Source: DASRDR01 sp044867785 (GTDB taxonomy: Bacteria; Methylomirabilota; Methylomirabilia; Rokubacteriales; DASRDR01). Taken from it: 64,000 bases of DNA. Of this stretch, positions 1 through 8,284 are shown one piece after another. Each line of letters opens with the position of its first letter. Within the stretch, counting starts at the first letter, position 1. Made by a program: the position numbers and the translations under genes. The DNA is taken from contig JBIOVM010000098.1 of the NCBI GenBank assembly GCA_044867785.1, forward strand, positions 1 through 64,000, written 5' to 3'. Below the pieces are notes generated by a model. The model worked only from the letters and a program-made list of their open reading frames with translations, made no database searches and was not told the DNA's origin.

Positions 1-210
1 GCGACCTTCATCCTGGAGTCGGGCCGCGGCCGCGACGTGCGGCGGGACATCTCGCAGCTGACGGCGCAGCAGCGCTGGCCGCTGCTCGAGCTGCGGCCGC
101 TCGGGCTGTCGCTCGAGGACCTGTTCATCCGCGTGGTCGCCGGCGAGGAGCACGAGGAGGCGATGGCGGAGAACGCCGCGCCGACCTCGACCGAGGAGGT
201 GCCGTCGTGA
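1..210 (+). CDS. ABC transporter ATP-binding protein, C-terminal fragment
   Basis: The first 69 codons are the tail of a protein that begins before the window. The fragment lies beyond the Walker motifs, so no ATPase motif is visible. The stretch LGLSLEDLFIRVV is the usual end of ABC-2 type ATPases (the L-E-D-F/L-F helix), followed by an acidic tail. It ends in TGA overlapping the GTG of the next gene by four bases (GTGA), with a GAGGAGGT ribosome-binding site inside its last codons, so translation is coupled. With the next two genes it forms a GldA/GldF/GldG-like export module. The ATPase assignment rests on this tail and the context. Confidence 0.7.
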   Translation, partial: ATFILESGRGRDVRRDISQLTAQQRWPLLELRPLGLSLEDLFIRVVAGEEHEEAMAENAAPTSTEEVPS

Positions 211-974
211 GGGCCTGGGCCATCTACAAGAAGGAGCTCAAGCTGTACTTCAGCTCCCCGATCGCCTACGCCGTGCTGGCGATCTTCGCGCTGATCGCCG
301 GCTGGTTCTTCTACAACGTGTTCGCCTTCTACGTGCTGGCGAGCATGCAGGCCGCGATGAACCCCATGATGGCCCGCGACCTCACGATCGTCGACGGCGT
401 CCTCCGCCCGCTGTTCCAGAACATCAGCGTCATCATGCTGCTGATGATGCCGATCCTGACGATGCGGCTGTTCGCCGAGGAGAAGAAGAGCGGGACGATC
501 GAGCTGCTCCTGACCTACCCCGTGCGGGACGGCGAGGTCCTCCTCGGGAAGTATCTGGCGGCGCTCACCGTCTTCGCCGCCATGCTCGTCCTGACGCTGG
601 CCTACCCGCTCATCGTGGCGTGGGTCACCCGGGTGGAGTGGGGGCCGCTCGCGACCGGGTACCTGGGGCTCTTCCTGCAGGGGGCCGCCTTCATCGCGAT
701 CGGCATCCTGATCTCGTCCCTCACGGAGAATCAGATCGTGGCCGCGGTGGCGACGTTCGGCACGCTCCTGATCTTCTGGGTGATCGCCTGGGCCTCGGAC
801 TCGGCGGGCGGCGTCCTCGGGCGCGTGCTCTCGCACCTGTCCCTCACCGAGCACGCCGACTCCTTCGCCAAGGGCGTGATCGAGACGAAGGACCTGATCT
901 ACTACGTGAACCTGATCATCCTCGCCCTGTTCCTGACCCTGCGCTCGCTCGATTCCAAGCGGTGGAGAGGCTGA
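207..974 (+). CDS. ABC-2 type permease, GldF-like
   Basis: A 255-residue integral membrane protein with about six hydrophobic helices. The N-terminus (MRAWAIYKKELKLYFSSPIA) is typical of ABC-2 permeases of the gliding-motility GldF family, and the cytosolic FAEEKKSGTIELLLTYPV segment after helix 2 is the family signature (E-x-K-x-G-T-x-E-x-L-L). It should form the membrane channel driven by the ATPase encoded just upstream. The GTG start overlaps the upstream stop and is supported by a strong Shine-Dalgarno sequence. Outside Bacteroidetes these modules accompany GldG-like proteins and have no proven substrate, so gliding should not be assumed. Confidence 0.87.
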   Translation: MRAWAIYKKELKLYFSSPIAYAVLAIFALIAGWFFYNVFAFYVLASMQAAMNPMMARDLTIVDGVLRPLFQNISVIMLLMMPILTMRLFAEEKKSGTIELLLTYPVRDGEVLLGKYLAALTVFAAMLVLTLAYPLIVAWVTRVEWGPLATGYLGLFLQGAAFIAIGILISSLTENQIVAAVATFGTLLIFWVIAWASDSAGGVLGRVLSHLSLTEHADSFAKGVIETKDLIYYVNLIILALFLTLRSLDSKRWRG

Positions 975-979
975 CCGTC

Positions 980-2548
980 ATGCAGCGACTCGGAACACCT
1001 GCGCTCTTCCTCGGCCTGGCCGGCGTGATCGCCGGCTTCGTCCTCCGGATGTACCGGCCGTCGTGGACGAAGGTGTGGCCGGCCCTCCTGATCGTGGGCG
1101 GCCTCGTGCTGCTCCTCGGGCTCTACGCGCTCTTCGCGGCCAACGTGCGGCGGGCGCTGGCGGGACGCGCAACCCGGTACGGGCTCAACGCGGCGGTGCT
1201 GGTCGTTCTCATCCTGGGCGTCATCGCGCTGGTGGAGGCGGTGTCCTACCGGCACAGCCACCGCTGGGACCTGACCGAGAACAAGCGCTGGAGCCTGTCG
1301 CCCCAGACGATCAAGGTCGTCGGCGAGCTGCCGGTGGCGGTCAAGGCCGTGGCCTTCTACCGGCCGGACCAGCCGGGCAAGCGGACGGCCGAGGACCTCC
1401 TCAAGCAGTACGCGGGCCGGTCGGATGGAAAGTTCACCTGGGAAGTCATCGACGCGGACCGGAACCCGCTGGCGGCGCGCCAGTACAACGTCGAGAGCTA
1501 CGGCACGGTCATCCTGGAGACGACCCTGAAGGATGGCCAGAAGAAGCAGGAGAAGCTCACCGAGCTGGAGGAGGAGAAGCTCACCAACGCGCTCATCCGG
1601 GTGACGCGCCCCGGCAAGCGCACGGTCTACTTCCTCAAGGGGCACGGCGAGAAGGATCCGAGCTCGAGCGACCGGACCGGCTACAACCAGATGAAGTCGG
1701 CCATCGAGACGCTCAACTACGACGTCAAGGACCTGCTCCTCGCCCGCGAGACCAAGATCCCCGACGACGCGGCCATCGTCGTCGTGGCCGGCCCCCAGCG
1801 GGACCTCCTGCCGAACGAGCTCGACGCCCTCACGGGATACGTCGGCCGCGCGGGCAAGGTGCTCTTCCTGGTCGACCCGTTCCAGAACGCCGGCCTGGGG
1901 CCCCTCCTGGACCGGTGGGGCCTGGTCCTGGGCAATGACGTGATCATCGACATCAACCCCCAGGGGCGACTGGCCGGCGCCGGGCCGGAGGTCCCCGTCG
2001 TCGGGGACTACCTCGCCCATCCCATCACCCGCGACTTCCGGTTCGCGACGTTCTTTCCGGTCGCGCGCTCGGTGTCCCCCAAGGACAAGGGGCCCGAGGG
2101 CGTGCAGGCACAGGGGCTCGCCCGGACCTCCGGCGAGAGCTGGGCGGAGACCAACCAGGACCAGATCCGGACGGGCCAGGTCAAGCCGGACCCGGGCGAG
2201 GCGCGCGGGCCGCTCACGATCGCCGCGGTCTCGACCGTCGACGCCAAGGACGTGCCGGCCGAGCGGAAGGACGCGAAGGCGCGGATCGTCCTGATCGGCG
2301 ACTCCGACTTCGCGTCGAACGGCTTCGTGAACCTCTCGGGCAACCGCGACTTCTTCCTGAACACGCTCTCGTGGCTCGCCGAGGAGGAGAATCTGATCGC
2401 GGTGCGCCCGAAGGAAGCGTCGCGCCCGGCGCCCGTGTTCCTCACCGCCGCCCAGGGACAGGTCCTGTTCCTGGTGCCCGTGGTGGTCATCCCGCTGGCG
2501 GTGATCGTGGCCGGCGGGGTGGCGGTCGCCCGCCGCCGCGGGCGGTAG
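980..2548 (+). CDS. GldG-like ABC transporter auxiliary subunit
   Basis: A 522-residue protein with three N-terminal membrane helices (about residues 5-25, 35-55, 70-90), a large extracytoplasmic domain, and a C-terminal helix (about 495-515) followed by a basic tail. The segment after helix 3, with DLTENKRWSLSPQT, is the hallmark of the GldG/ABC_transp_aux family. Later GHGEKDP and GDSDFASN segments belong to the same fold. The open frame extends far upstream, but ATG 980 gives the expected N-terminus. It has GGAGAGG at a good distance and lies five bases after the permease stop; an in-frame GTG at 962 is the alternative. It probably forms the periplasmic part of the GldF-type transporter. 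Confidence 0.85.
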   Translation: MQRLGTPALFLGLAGVIAGFVLRMYRPSWTKVWPALLIVGGLVLLLGLYALFAANVRRALAGRATRYGLNAAVLVVLILGVIALVEAVSYRHSHRWDLTENKRWSLSPQTIKVVGELPVAVKAVAFYRPDQPGKRTAEDLLKQYAGRSDGKFTWEVIDADRNPLAARQYNVESYGTVILETTLKDGQKKQEKLTELEEEKLTNALIRVTRPGKRTVYFLKGHGEKDPSSSDRTGYNQMKSAIETLNYDVKDLLLARETKIPDDAAIVVVAGPQRDLLPNELDALTGYVGRAGKVLFLVDPFQNAGLGPLLDRWGLVLGNDVIIDINPQGRLAGAGPEVPVVGDYLAHPITRDFRFATFFPVARSVSPKDKGPEGVQAQGLARTSGESWAETNQDQIRTGQVKPDPGEARGPLTIAAVSTVDAKDVPAERKDAKARIVLIGDSDFASNGFVNLSGNRDFFLNTLSWLAEEENLIAVRPKEASRPAPVFLTAAQGQVLFLVPVVVIPLAVIVAGGVAVARRRGR

Positions 2549-2564
2549 CGCGAGGCCGCTGGCG

Positions 2565-4340
2565 ATGCGCTGGACGACGACGGTGGTCCTGGCCGTCCTC
2601 CTGGCGGGGCTCGCGACCTTCTACTACGTCTACGAGATCCGCCAGGCGCCCGATCGGGAGAAGGCGGCCGCGGTCAAGGATCACCTCTGGAAGGGCGTCG
2701 AGGCCAAGGACGTCGAGGAGATCGTCGTCCGCAAGGGCGGCGAGACGCTCCAGCTGAAGAAGACCGGAGAGACGTGGAGCCTGACGGCCCCGGTCGCCGC
2801 CCCGGCCGACCGGCAGGCGGCCGACGCCCTGGCCTCGTCCCTGGCGACGCTCCGGGTGGAGCGGGAGATCGAGGCCAATCCGCAGCAGCCCGCGGACTTC
2901 GGTCTGGCGCCGCCCGCCGCGGAGATCACCTTCAAGGCCAAGGGCCAGGAGCGGAGCGTCAAGCTGGGGTCGAAGAATCCGACCGGGATCTGGGTCTACG
3001 CTCAGGAGGGCGGCAAGCCGGCGGTGCTGCTGGTGCCGGAGGGCCTCCTGCGGGACGCGCAGAAGCCGACCGGCGACTTTCGGGACCGCACGCTCCTCGC
3101 CTTCGACCGGAAGGACGTCAAGGGCGTCGAGGTCCGCGGCCCCGGAGGGCAGGTCCTCGCCGCCGTCGCGGCCAAGGGCGCGGACGAGTGGGCGCTCACG
3201 GCGCCCCTCGCGGCGCCCGCGGACCGCGAGGCGATCACCGCGCTGCTCGAGAAGCTGCGGGCGGCCCGGATCAAGGAATTCGTGGCCGATGGGAAGGCGC
3301 CCGCCGAGTACGGTCTCGATCGCCCCACGCGTCTCACGCTCGAGATGGGCGAGGCGGCGACCCGGACGACGCGCTCCTTGCGCTTCGGCAAGGCGCTCCC
3401 GGACAAGAAGGGCGTCTACGCCCAACGGGAAGGCGAGCCCGGCGTCCTCGTGGTCGAGGAGGAGCTCTGGACGGCGGTGCCCACGTCCGCGACGGCGCTT
3501 CGGGACAAGTCCGTCTTCGCCTACGACCGCGGGAAGCTCGAGCGGGTCGAGATCGAGAGCCCCAAGGGGAAGGTCACGCTCGCGCTCCAGGACGGCAAGT
3601 GGCGCATCACCGCGCCCAGCGCCCTCCGGGGCGACGACGGCGCGGTGAGCGAGTGGCTCTTCAAGGCGCGGGACCTGCGGGCGCGGGAGTTCGTGGCGGA
3701 GGACGGCAAGCGTCTCGCCCCCTACGGGCTCGACCGGCCGCAGATCCGCCTTGCGATCTGGGAGAAGGACGCCAAGGAGCCGAAGGTCCTGCTCCTCGCT
3801 CCGGCGAAGGAGAAGGAGCGGGCGTACGCGACGACCCTCGGCCTCGGCGCCACGCGGGTCGTGACCGTCGACGCGAAGGCGCTCGACGAGCTGGCCCGCG
3901 GCGTCGCGGAGCTCCGCGACCGGTCGCTCGCCGAGACCTTCGACACGAAGGACGTCACGCGGATCACGATCCAGCGCCCGAGCGTCACCTTGACCCTCGA
4001 GCGAACAGGGACGGGCGAGGAGGACTGGCAGCTGGCCGCGCCGAAGCGGGGCAAGGCCCGCGGCGGGCGGGTGAGCGAGCTCCTCTGGACGCTCCGCAAT
4101 CTCAAGTGGAAGACCCTCGTCGCCGAGCAGGGCTGGGAGCCGGGGCGCTACGGCCTCGACGCGGGCGCCACGACGATCACGCTCTCCGGCAAGGATGGCC
4201 AGGCGATCGCCGCGCTCGTGGTCGGCAAGCACGAGGGCGGCCTGACGTACGTCCGGATTCCCGGGCAGCCGGCGCTCTACGCGATCGAGTCGACGACCCT
4301 GGGGGATCTGCCGACGGCGCCCGAGGAGCTGCTCGCCTAG
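2565..4340 (+). CDS. DUF4340 repeat protein of Gld-type ABC module
   Basis: A 591-residue protein with one N-terminal membrane anchor (residues 1-22) and a long extracytoplasmic region. I count four repeats of about 130 residues. Each has a W-x-L-T-A-P-like strand, a helix with L-x-x-L-x-x-x-R, then F-V-A-x-x-x-x-x-x-x-Y-G-L-D-x-P. Examples are WSLTAPVAAPADR, WALTAPLAAPADRE, WRITAPSALRGDD and WQLAAPKRGKARG. This is the DUF4340 fold, which commonly follows GldG-like genes. It starts 16 bases after gldG, so it is the fourth member of the same operon. Function is unknown; a periplasmic partner of the transporter is likely. Confidence 0.85.
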   Translation: MRWTTTVVLAVLLAGLATFYYVYEIRQAPDREKAAAVKDHLWKGVEAKDVEEIVVRKGGETLQLKKTGETWSLTAPVAAPADRQAADALASSLATLRVEREIEANPQQPADFGLAPPAAEITFKAKGQERSVKLGSKNPTGIWVYAQEGGKPAVLLVPEGLLRDAQKPTGDFRDRTLLAFDRKDVKGVEVRGPGGQVLAAVAAKGADEWALTAPLAAPADREAITALLEKLRAARIKEFVADGKAPAEYGLDRPTRLTLEMGEAATRTTRSLRFGKALPDKKGVYAQREGEPGVLVVEEELWTAVPTSATALRDKSVFAYDRGKLERVEIESPKGKVTLALQDGKWRITAPSALRGDDGAVSEWLFKARDLRAREFVAEDGKRLAPYGLDRPQIRLAIWEKDAKEPKVLLLAPAKEKERAYATTLGLGATRVVTVDAKALDELARGVAELRDRSLAETFDTKDVTRITIQRPSVTLTLERTGTGEEDWQLAAPKRGKARGGRVSELLWTLRNLKWKTLVAEQGWEPGRYGLDAGATTITLSGKDGQAIAALVVGKHEGGLTYVRIPGQPALYAIESTTLGDLPTAPEELLA

Positions 4341-4361
4341 GTCCGCCCGGCCGAGGACGTG

Positions 4362-5147
4362 ATGCCAGAGACGATCCTCCTGGACGTGACGGACGGTGTC
4401 GCGCTGCTCACGCTGAACCAGCCCGCCCGGCGCAATCCCATGAGCGAGCGCATGGGGGAGGAGCTGGCCGACGCGCTCCGCGACCTCGCCGCCCGCGAGG
4501 ACGTCCGCGTCCTGGTCCTGGCGGGGGCGGGGGAGTCCTTCTGCGCCGGGGGCGACATGGCTCTCATCGAGGCGAACACCGAGCGGAGCGTCGAGACGCG
4601 CCGGCAGGTGATGCGGGCGTACTACGACCGCTATCTCTCGCTCCTGCGTCTCGAGATCCCCACGATCGCCGCCCTCCACGGCCACGCCGTCGGCGGCGGG
4701 CTGGCGCTGGCGCTGGCCTGCGACCTTCGGTACGCAGCGGAGGACGCGCGGCTCAGCGTGAATTTCGCCCGCCTGGGCCTCCATCCGGGCATGGCGTCCA
4801 CCCTCACGCTGCCGCGCGCGATCGGAGCGGCGCGCGCGCTCGAGCTCTTCTACACGGGGCGCGTGGTGTCCGGACGCGAGGCGGAGGCGCTCGGTCTGGT
4901 GAACCGCGCCGTGCCGCGCGCGGAGCTGATGGCGGCCGCGCTCGAGACGGCGCGGGCGATCGCCGCCGGCGCGCCCCTCGTCGTGCGGATGCTCAAGCGC
5001 GCCGTCTACCAGGGCCTGGAAGGCGCCGTCACGGCCGCCGTCGAGTACGAGGCCTTCTGCCAGGCCATCACGTTCGGGAGCGAGGACCTCCGGGAGGGCC
5101 TCGCCGCCGCCCGGGAGCGTCGCGCCCCGCGGTTCCTCGGCCGGTGA
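4362..5147 (+). CDS. Crotonase-family protein (enoyl-CoA hydratase/isomerase-like)
   Basis: A 261-residue crotonase-fold protein. The oxyanion-hole segments are clear: FCAGGDMALIE (near residue 60) and HAVGGGLALALACD (near 110). Both catalytic glutamates of classical enoyl-CoA hydratase (rat Glu144 and Glu164) are missing. Ungapped alignment of the GGG...CD...PG region puts Ala where Glu144 should be (GGGLA) and Phe at the Glu164 position (VNFARLGLHPG). It therefore probably catalyses another acyl-CoA reaction such as isomerisation, thioester hydrolysis or C-C cleavage. ATG 4362 is preferred; GTG 4359 precedes it directly. It lies 18 bases after the DUF4340 gene and overlaps the next gene by four bases. 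Confidence 0.88.
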   Translation: MPETILLDVTDGVALLTLNQPARRNPMSERMGEELADALRDLAAREDVRVLVLAGAGESFCAGGDMALIEANTERSVETRRQVMRAYYDRYLSLLRLEIPTIAALHGHAVGGGLALALACDLRYAAEDARLSVNFARLGLHPGMASTLTLPRAIGAARALELFYTGRVVSGREAEALGLVNRAVPRAELMAAALETARAIAAGAPLVVRMLKRAVYQGLEGAVTAAVEYEAFCQAITFGSEDLREGLAAARERRAPRFLGR

Positions 5148-5857
5148 CGGACACCGTGGCCGGCGAGGCGAGCGCGCTCTACCTCCGGCAGATGGAGCTC
5201 GGGCCGATGCAGAACTTCGTCTACCTCGTGGGAGACCGCGAGGCGGGCGAGTGCGTCGTCGTCGATCCGGCCTGGGAGATCGACACCATCGTGCGGACGG
5301 CCGAGGCCGACGGGCTCCGCATCACGGGCGCCCTCGTGACGCATACGCACCAGGACCACGTGGGCGGGAGCCTGGCGGACTGGGGCATGCCGGGGCGGAT
5401 CCCCGGGGTCGAGGAGCTGCTCGGCCGGGTGCGGGCCAAGGTCTACGTCCATCGGGCCGAGCGCGAGTTCCTACGCGGCTTCGGCTCCGATCTGGTGCAG
5501 GTGGAGAGCGCGACCGAGCTCCCCGTGGGGCGCTTCCCGATCGTGTTCATCCACACGCCCGGTCACACGCCGGGCTCCCAGTGCTTCCTCGTCGACGGGC
5601 GGCTCGTGTCGGGCGACACGCTGTTCATCCAGGCGTGCGGCCGCACGGACCTGCCGGGCGGGGACCCGAGCGAGATGCACCGGAGCCTCACCGAGCGGCT
5701 CGGCCGGCTTCCCGACGACACCGTCCTGCTGCCGGGCCACAACTACGGCGGGCGCCAGTCCACGCTGGGCGTCGAGAAGCGCGAGAACCCGTTCCTTCAG
5801 ATGGGCCTCGGCGAGTTCCTCCGCGCGATGGGGGGCGGCCGGATCACGCTGCCATAA
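5144..5857 (+). CDS. MBL-fold metallo-hydrolase, glyoxalase II-like
   Basis: A 237-residue metallo-beta-lactamase fold hydrolase. All metal ligands are visible: THTHQDHVGG (H-x-H-x-D-H, near residue 65), HTPGHTPGS (His), VSGDTLF (bridging Asp) and LLPGHNYGG (last His). Length and motif order fit the glyoxalase II / persulfide dioxygenase branch. An insertion of about 40 residues after the first motif is longer than usual. The open frame reaches far upstream, but the GTG at 5144 overlapping the crotonase stop (GTGA) gives the normal N-terminus. Coupling to a crotonase suggests a thioester or acyl substrate; this is inference. Confidence 0.85.
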   Translation: MTDTVAGEASALYLRQMELGPMQNFVYLVGDREAGECVVVDPAWEIDTIVRTAEADGLRITGALVTHTHQDHVGGSLADWGMPGRIPGVEELLGRVRAKVYVHRAEREFLRGFGSDLVQVESATELPVGRFPIVFIHTPGHTPGSQCFLVDGRLVSGDTLFIQACGRTDLPGGDPSEMHRSLTERLGRLPDDTVLLPGHNYGGRQSTLGVEKRENPFLQMGLGEFLRAMGGGRITLP

Positions 5858-5887
5858 CCCTCGCCGGGCCGGCCCGCCGGCCTTCCG

Positions 5888-6730
5888 TCAGAGCCGGTAG
5901 CACGCGACCGCGTTCAGGCCGAGGACGCGGTCGCGCGCCGCCCGTTCCAGCCCGCCCAGCAAGGCCTCGGCGGCGGCCAGCCACTCCGCATAGCCCGCGC
6001 GCAGGGTCACCACGGGCCAATCGCTCCCGAAGATCATGCGGTCCGGTCCGAAGTGGTGGAGCAGGTGGTCCACGTACGGCCGCAGGCGCTCGACGGACCA
6101 GGCCGGCCCGTCCTCGGTGACCAGGCCCGACAGCTTGACCCAGGCGCGCGTGTCGCGCGCGAGATGCGCCATGTCCTCCGCCCACGCGCCGGAGCGTCCG
6201 CCGGCGATGTCGGGCTTGGCGCCGTGGTCGATCACCACGCGCAGGTCCGGATGGGAGGCGAGGAGGCGCCGTAGATTCGGGAGATGGGCCGGCCGGACCA
6301 GCGCGTCGAAGACCAGATCGTGCGACGCGATCGCCCGAAGCCCCGCGGCGAGCGCGGGCCGGAGCATCCAGTCCAAGTCGGGCACGTCGTGGAGCATGGG
6401 CCGGAGGCCCCGCAGGCGAGGATCGGCGGCGAGCTCGGCCACGACCTCGGCCGCGTCCGGCGCGTCGAGGGGTGCCCAGCCGACGACCCCCGCGACGAAC
6501 GGGGCGACGGCCGCCAGCTGGAGCAGGAAGCGCGTCTCCGCCACCGTCGGAGCGGCCTGGACGAGCACGGTCCCGTCGATGCCGGCCCGTGCGAGCAGCG
6601 GCGCGAGATCGGTCGGCTCGAAGTCGCGGTAGATGGGCGCCAGGCCGGGGGTCAGCCAGCCGTAGTCGCCGCGGGCCAGACGCCAGAAGTGCTGGTGCGC
6701 GTCGATACGGCGGGGCCGGTCGGCGGTCAT
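5888..6730 (-). CDS. Amidohydrolase (COG3618), probable sugar lactonase
   Basis: A 280-residue TIM-barrel amidohydrolase of the amidohydrolase_2 type. RIDAHQHFW at the N-terminus is the H-x-H metal motif, VVIDHGAKPD supplies the central His, and MIFGSDWPVV the final Asp. This matches COG3618 enzymes, which include L-fucono-1,5-lactonase and L-rhamnono-lactonase. Its ATG overlaps the stop of the upstream aldo/keto reductase (ATGA). With that gene and fucU it forms a three-gene operon ordered mutarotase, dehydrogenase, lactonase. Expected role: hydrolysis of the lactone made by the reductase. The exact sugar is inferred from neighbours. Confidence 0.87.
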   Translation of the reverse strand: MTADRPRRIDAHQHFWRLARGDYGWLTPGLAPIYRDFEPTDLAPLLARAGIDGTVLVQAAPTVAETRFLLQLAAVAPFVAGVVGWAPLDAPDAAEVVAELAADPRLRGLRPMLHDVPDLDWMLRPALAAGLRAIASHDLVFDALVRPAHLPNLRRLLASHPDLRVVIDHGAKPDIAGGRSGAWAEDMAHLARDTRAWVKLSGLVTEDGPAWSVERLRPYVDHLLHHFGPDRMIFGSDWPVVTLRAGYAEWLAAAEALLGGLERAARDRVLGLNAVACYRL

Positions 6731-7761
6731 CCGGGCGTGGGCGCGTCGGCGCGAAGGAGCCCTTCGGTCTTCAGATCGCCCCAGAGGGTCGGCGGGATCG
6801 GGTGGCGCAGCAGCCGCAGGTTCGCCTCCACCTCGTCGGGCGATCGCGTCCCGGGGATGACCGCCGCCACGGCCGGATGGTGGAACGGAAACTGCAGCGC
6901 CGCGGCGGCGAGCGGGACGCCGTGGGCGGCGACCACCCGCTCGAGGGTCCCGACCCGGTCGAGCACGGCGGGCGGCGCCGGCTCGTAGTTGTACGTCGTG
7001 CCGGGCCGGGCGCCCGTCGCGAGAATGCCGGAGTTGTACGGTCCGCCCACGATCACGCCGATCCGGCGGCGCTCGCACATCGGCAGGAAGCTGTCGAGCG
7101 CGGTCTGCTCGAGGAGCGAGTACCGTCCGGCCAGGAGGAAGCAGTCGAAATCGCCGTCTCGCGCGCAGCGCTCCAGGATCTGCCACTCGTTGGCGCCCAC
7201 GCCGATGGCCCGGATCGTGCCCGCGGCGCGCAGGTCGTGCAGGATCCGGTAGGCGCCCTCCATGGCCTGGGCGTATCGCAGGTCGTCCTCGGCGCCGTGG
7301 GTCACGGCGCCGAGATCGTGGATCAGGACGACGTCCACGCGGTCGAGCCTGAGCCGCTCGAGGCTGCCGTCGAGCGAGGCCCGCGTGGCCTCGGCCGTGT
7401 AGTCGAACACCGGGGTGAGTGGCGGGATGTCCACGTACGGGCTCCCGCCCCGGGGCGCCTCGGCGGATCGCGGCACGAGACGCCGACCCACCTTCGTCGA
7501 CAGAGCGAACGCGTCGCGGGGCTCGCCGTGGAGCGCGGCCCCAATCCGCCGCTCGCTCAAGCCGGACCCGTAGAGCGGCGCGGTGTCGAAGTAGCGGAGC
7601 CCCGCGGTCCACGCGCGGCGCACGGTGGCGGCGGCCTGCGGCTCGTCGAGCGGTCGGAAGAGATTGCCGAGAGGCGCGCCGCCGAACCCGAGTCGCGTGA
7701 CCTGCACGGCTGTCCGGCCGAGCGGCCGCCGGTCCCCGGGGTCGATCGGGCGCGTGCTCAC
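6727..7761 (-). CDS. Aldo/keto reductase, L-fucose/aldose dehydrogenase-like
   Basis: A 344-residue aldo/keto reductase. LGRTAVQVTRLGFGGAPLGN at the N-terminus, FDTAPLYGSGLSE (catalytic Asp and Tyr), STKVG (catalytic Lys) and LIHDLG (active-site His) are present. The N-terminal GGAPLGNL is typical of the D-threo-aldose / L-fucose dehydrogenase branch, which oxidises the sugar at C1 to a 1,5-lactone. The GTG start overlaps the fucU stop and the gene's own stop overlaps the lactonase start, so the three genes are translationally coupled. Cofactor preference cannot be read from sequence alone. Confidence 0.87.
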   Translation of the reverse strand: MSTRPIDPGDRRPLGRTAVQVTRLGFGGAPLGNLFRPLDEPQAAATVRRAWTAGLRYFDTAPLYGSGLSERRIGAALHGEPRDAFALSTKVGRRLVPRSAEAPRGGSPYVDIPPLTPVFDYTAEATRASLDGSLERLRLDRVDVVLIHDLGAVTHGAEDDLRYAQAMEGAYRILHDLRAAGTIRAIGVGANEWQILERCARDGDFDCFLLAGRYSLLEQTALDSFLPMCERRRIGVIVGGPYNSGILATGARPGTTYNYEPAPPAVLDRVGTLERVVAAHGVPLAAAALQFPFHHPAVAAVIPGTRSPDEVEANLRLLRHPIPPTLWGDLKTEGLLRADAPTPG

Positions 7762-8192
7762 GCGGCGGAGACGACGCCCTTCACCAGGAGAATGTTCCCG
7801 TACGGTCGACGTTCGCCGGTGGCGACCACCGCGAAGGCGGCCCTCGCGCGCTCGTAGAACGCGAAGCGCTCCAGCGCCTCGAGCGCCACCGAACGCCCGG
7901 CGGCGGCGTCGACGAGCGCTTGGAACTCCCGGACGGGCTCGGGCACCGCCGCCGGGTCTCCCACGACGGCCATGACCGCGGCCGGCCGTGGCGTGAAGGT
8001 GTCGAGCGGCAGCACCGAGAGGATCGCGCGCAAGGCCCGTGGCGCGTCGACCCCGTCCAGGCGGACGAGCCGGCGCGCGACGCTAGCGGCCGGGAAGTTC
8101 CCGTCTGCGACCACGAGCTCGTCCCCGTGGCCCATCGCCGCGAGGACGTGGAGGAGATCCGGGCCCAGCACGGGGTCGAGACCCTTCAGCAT
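7758..8192 (-). CDS. fucU: FucU/RbsD-family L-fucose mutarotase
   Basis: A 144-residue RbsD/FucU family protein that interconverts sugar anomers. The N-terminus MLKGLDPVLGPDLLHVLAAM, then GHGDELVVADGNFPA, is the classic FucU signature with the catalytic His and Asp. In-frame GTG (8201) and ATG (8198) codons lie upstream, but family N-termini begin MLKG. A TAGGAT box at 8207-8202 would start transcription next to ATG 8192, which supports that start. It is the first gene of the mutarotase-dehydrogenase-lactonase operon and would supply the correct anomer to the dehydrogenase. Confidence 0.88.
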   Translation of the reverse strand: MLKGLDPVLGPDLLHVLAAMGHGDELVVADGNFPAASVARRLVRLDGVDAPRALRAILSVLPLDTFTPRPAAVMAVVGDPAAVPEPVREFQALVDAAAGRSVALEALERFAFYERARAAFAVVATGERRPYGNILLVKGVVSAA

Positions 8193-8201
8193 CGGCATCA
8201 C

Positions 8202-8207
8202 ATCCTA
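8202..8207 (-). promoter_or_regulatory. -10-like box for fucU operon
   Basis: TAGGAT on the minus strand ends nine bases before the preferred ATG at 8192. It fits the TANNNT pattern seen before many first genes in this window and implies a leader of a few bases. No convincing -35 is visible. Confidence 0.4.
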
Positions 8208-8249
8208 CCGCGAGCCGCGGCCCGGGGTAGACCAGCTGCCCGGCGCGCG

Positions 8250-8278
8250 TTGATCCCTCCGAGGAACCGGGCTACGCT
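8250..8278 (+). promoter_or_regulatory. Sigma70-like promoter of hydantoinase gene
   Basis: TTGATC (8250-8255), a 17-base spacer, and TACGCT (8273-8278). The -10 hexamer ends six bases before the GTG at 8285, so predicted +1 coincides with the start codon. This is one of the clearest leaderless promoters in the window. It lies in the short divergent region shared with fucU. Confidence 0.6.
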
Positions 8279-8284
8279 CGGCGC

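Noticed and set aside
1..4340. Gliding motility locus.
   Set aside because: Only GldA/F/G-like parts are present, and these modules occur in non-gliding bacteria. No other gld or spr genes are seen.
2774..5143. A plus-strand frame continuous with the MBL hydrolase gene.
   Set aside because: It overlaps the DUF4340 and crotonase genes in another frame and has no domain. The hydrolase begins at GTG 5144.
5858..5887. GCCGG/CCGGC inverted repeat as a terminator between convergent genes.
   Set aside because: Short 5-base arms in a very GC-rich stretch without a T-tract; expected by chance at this composition.
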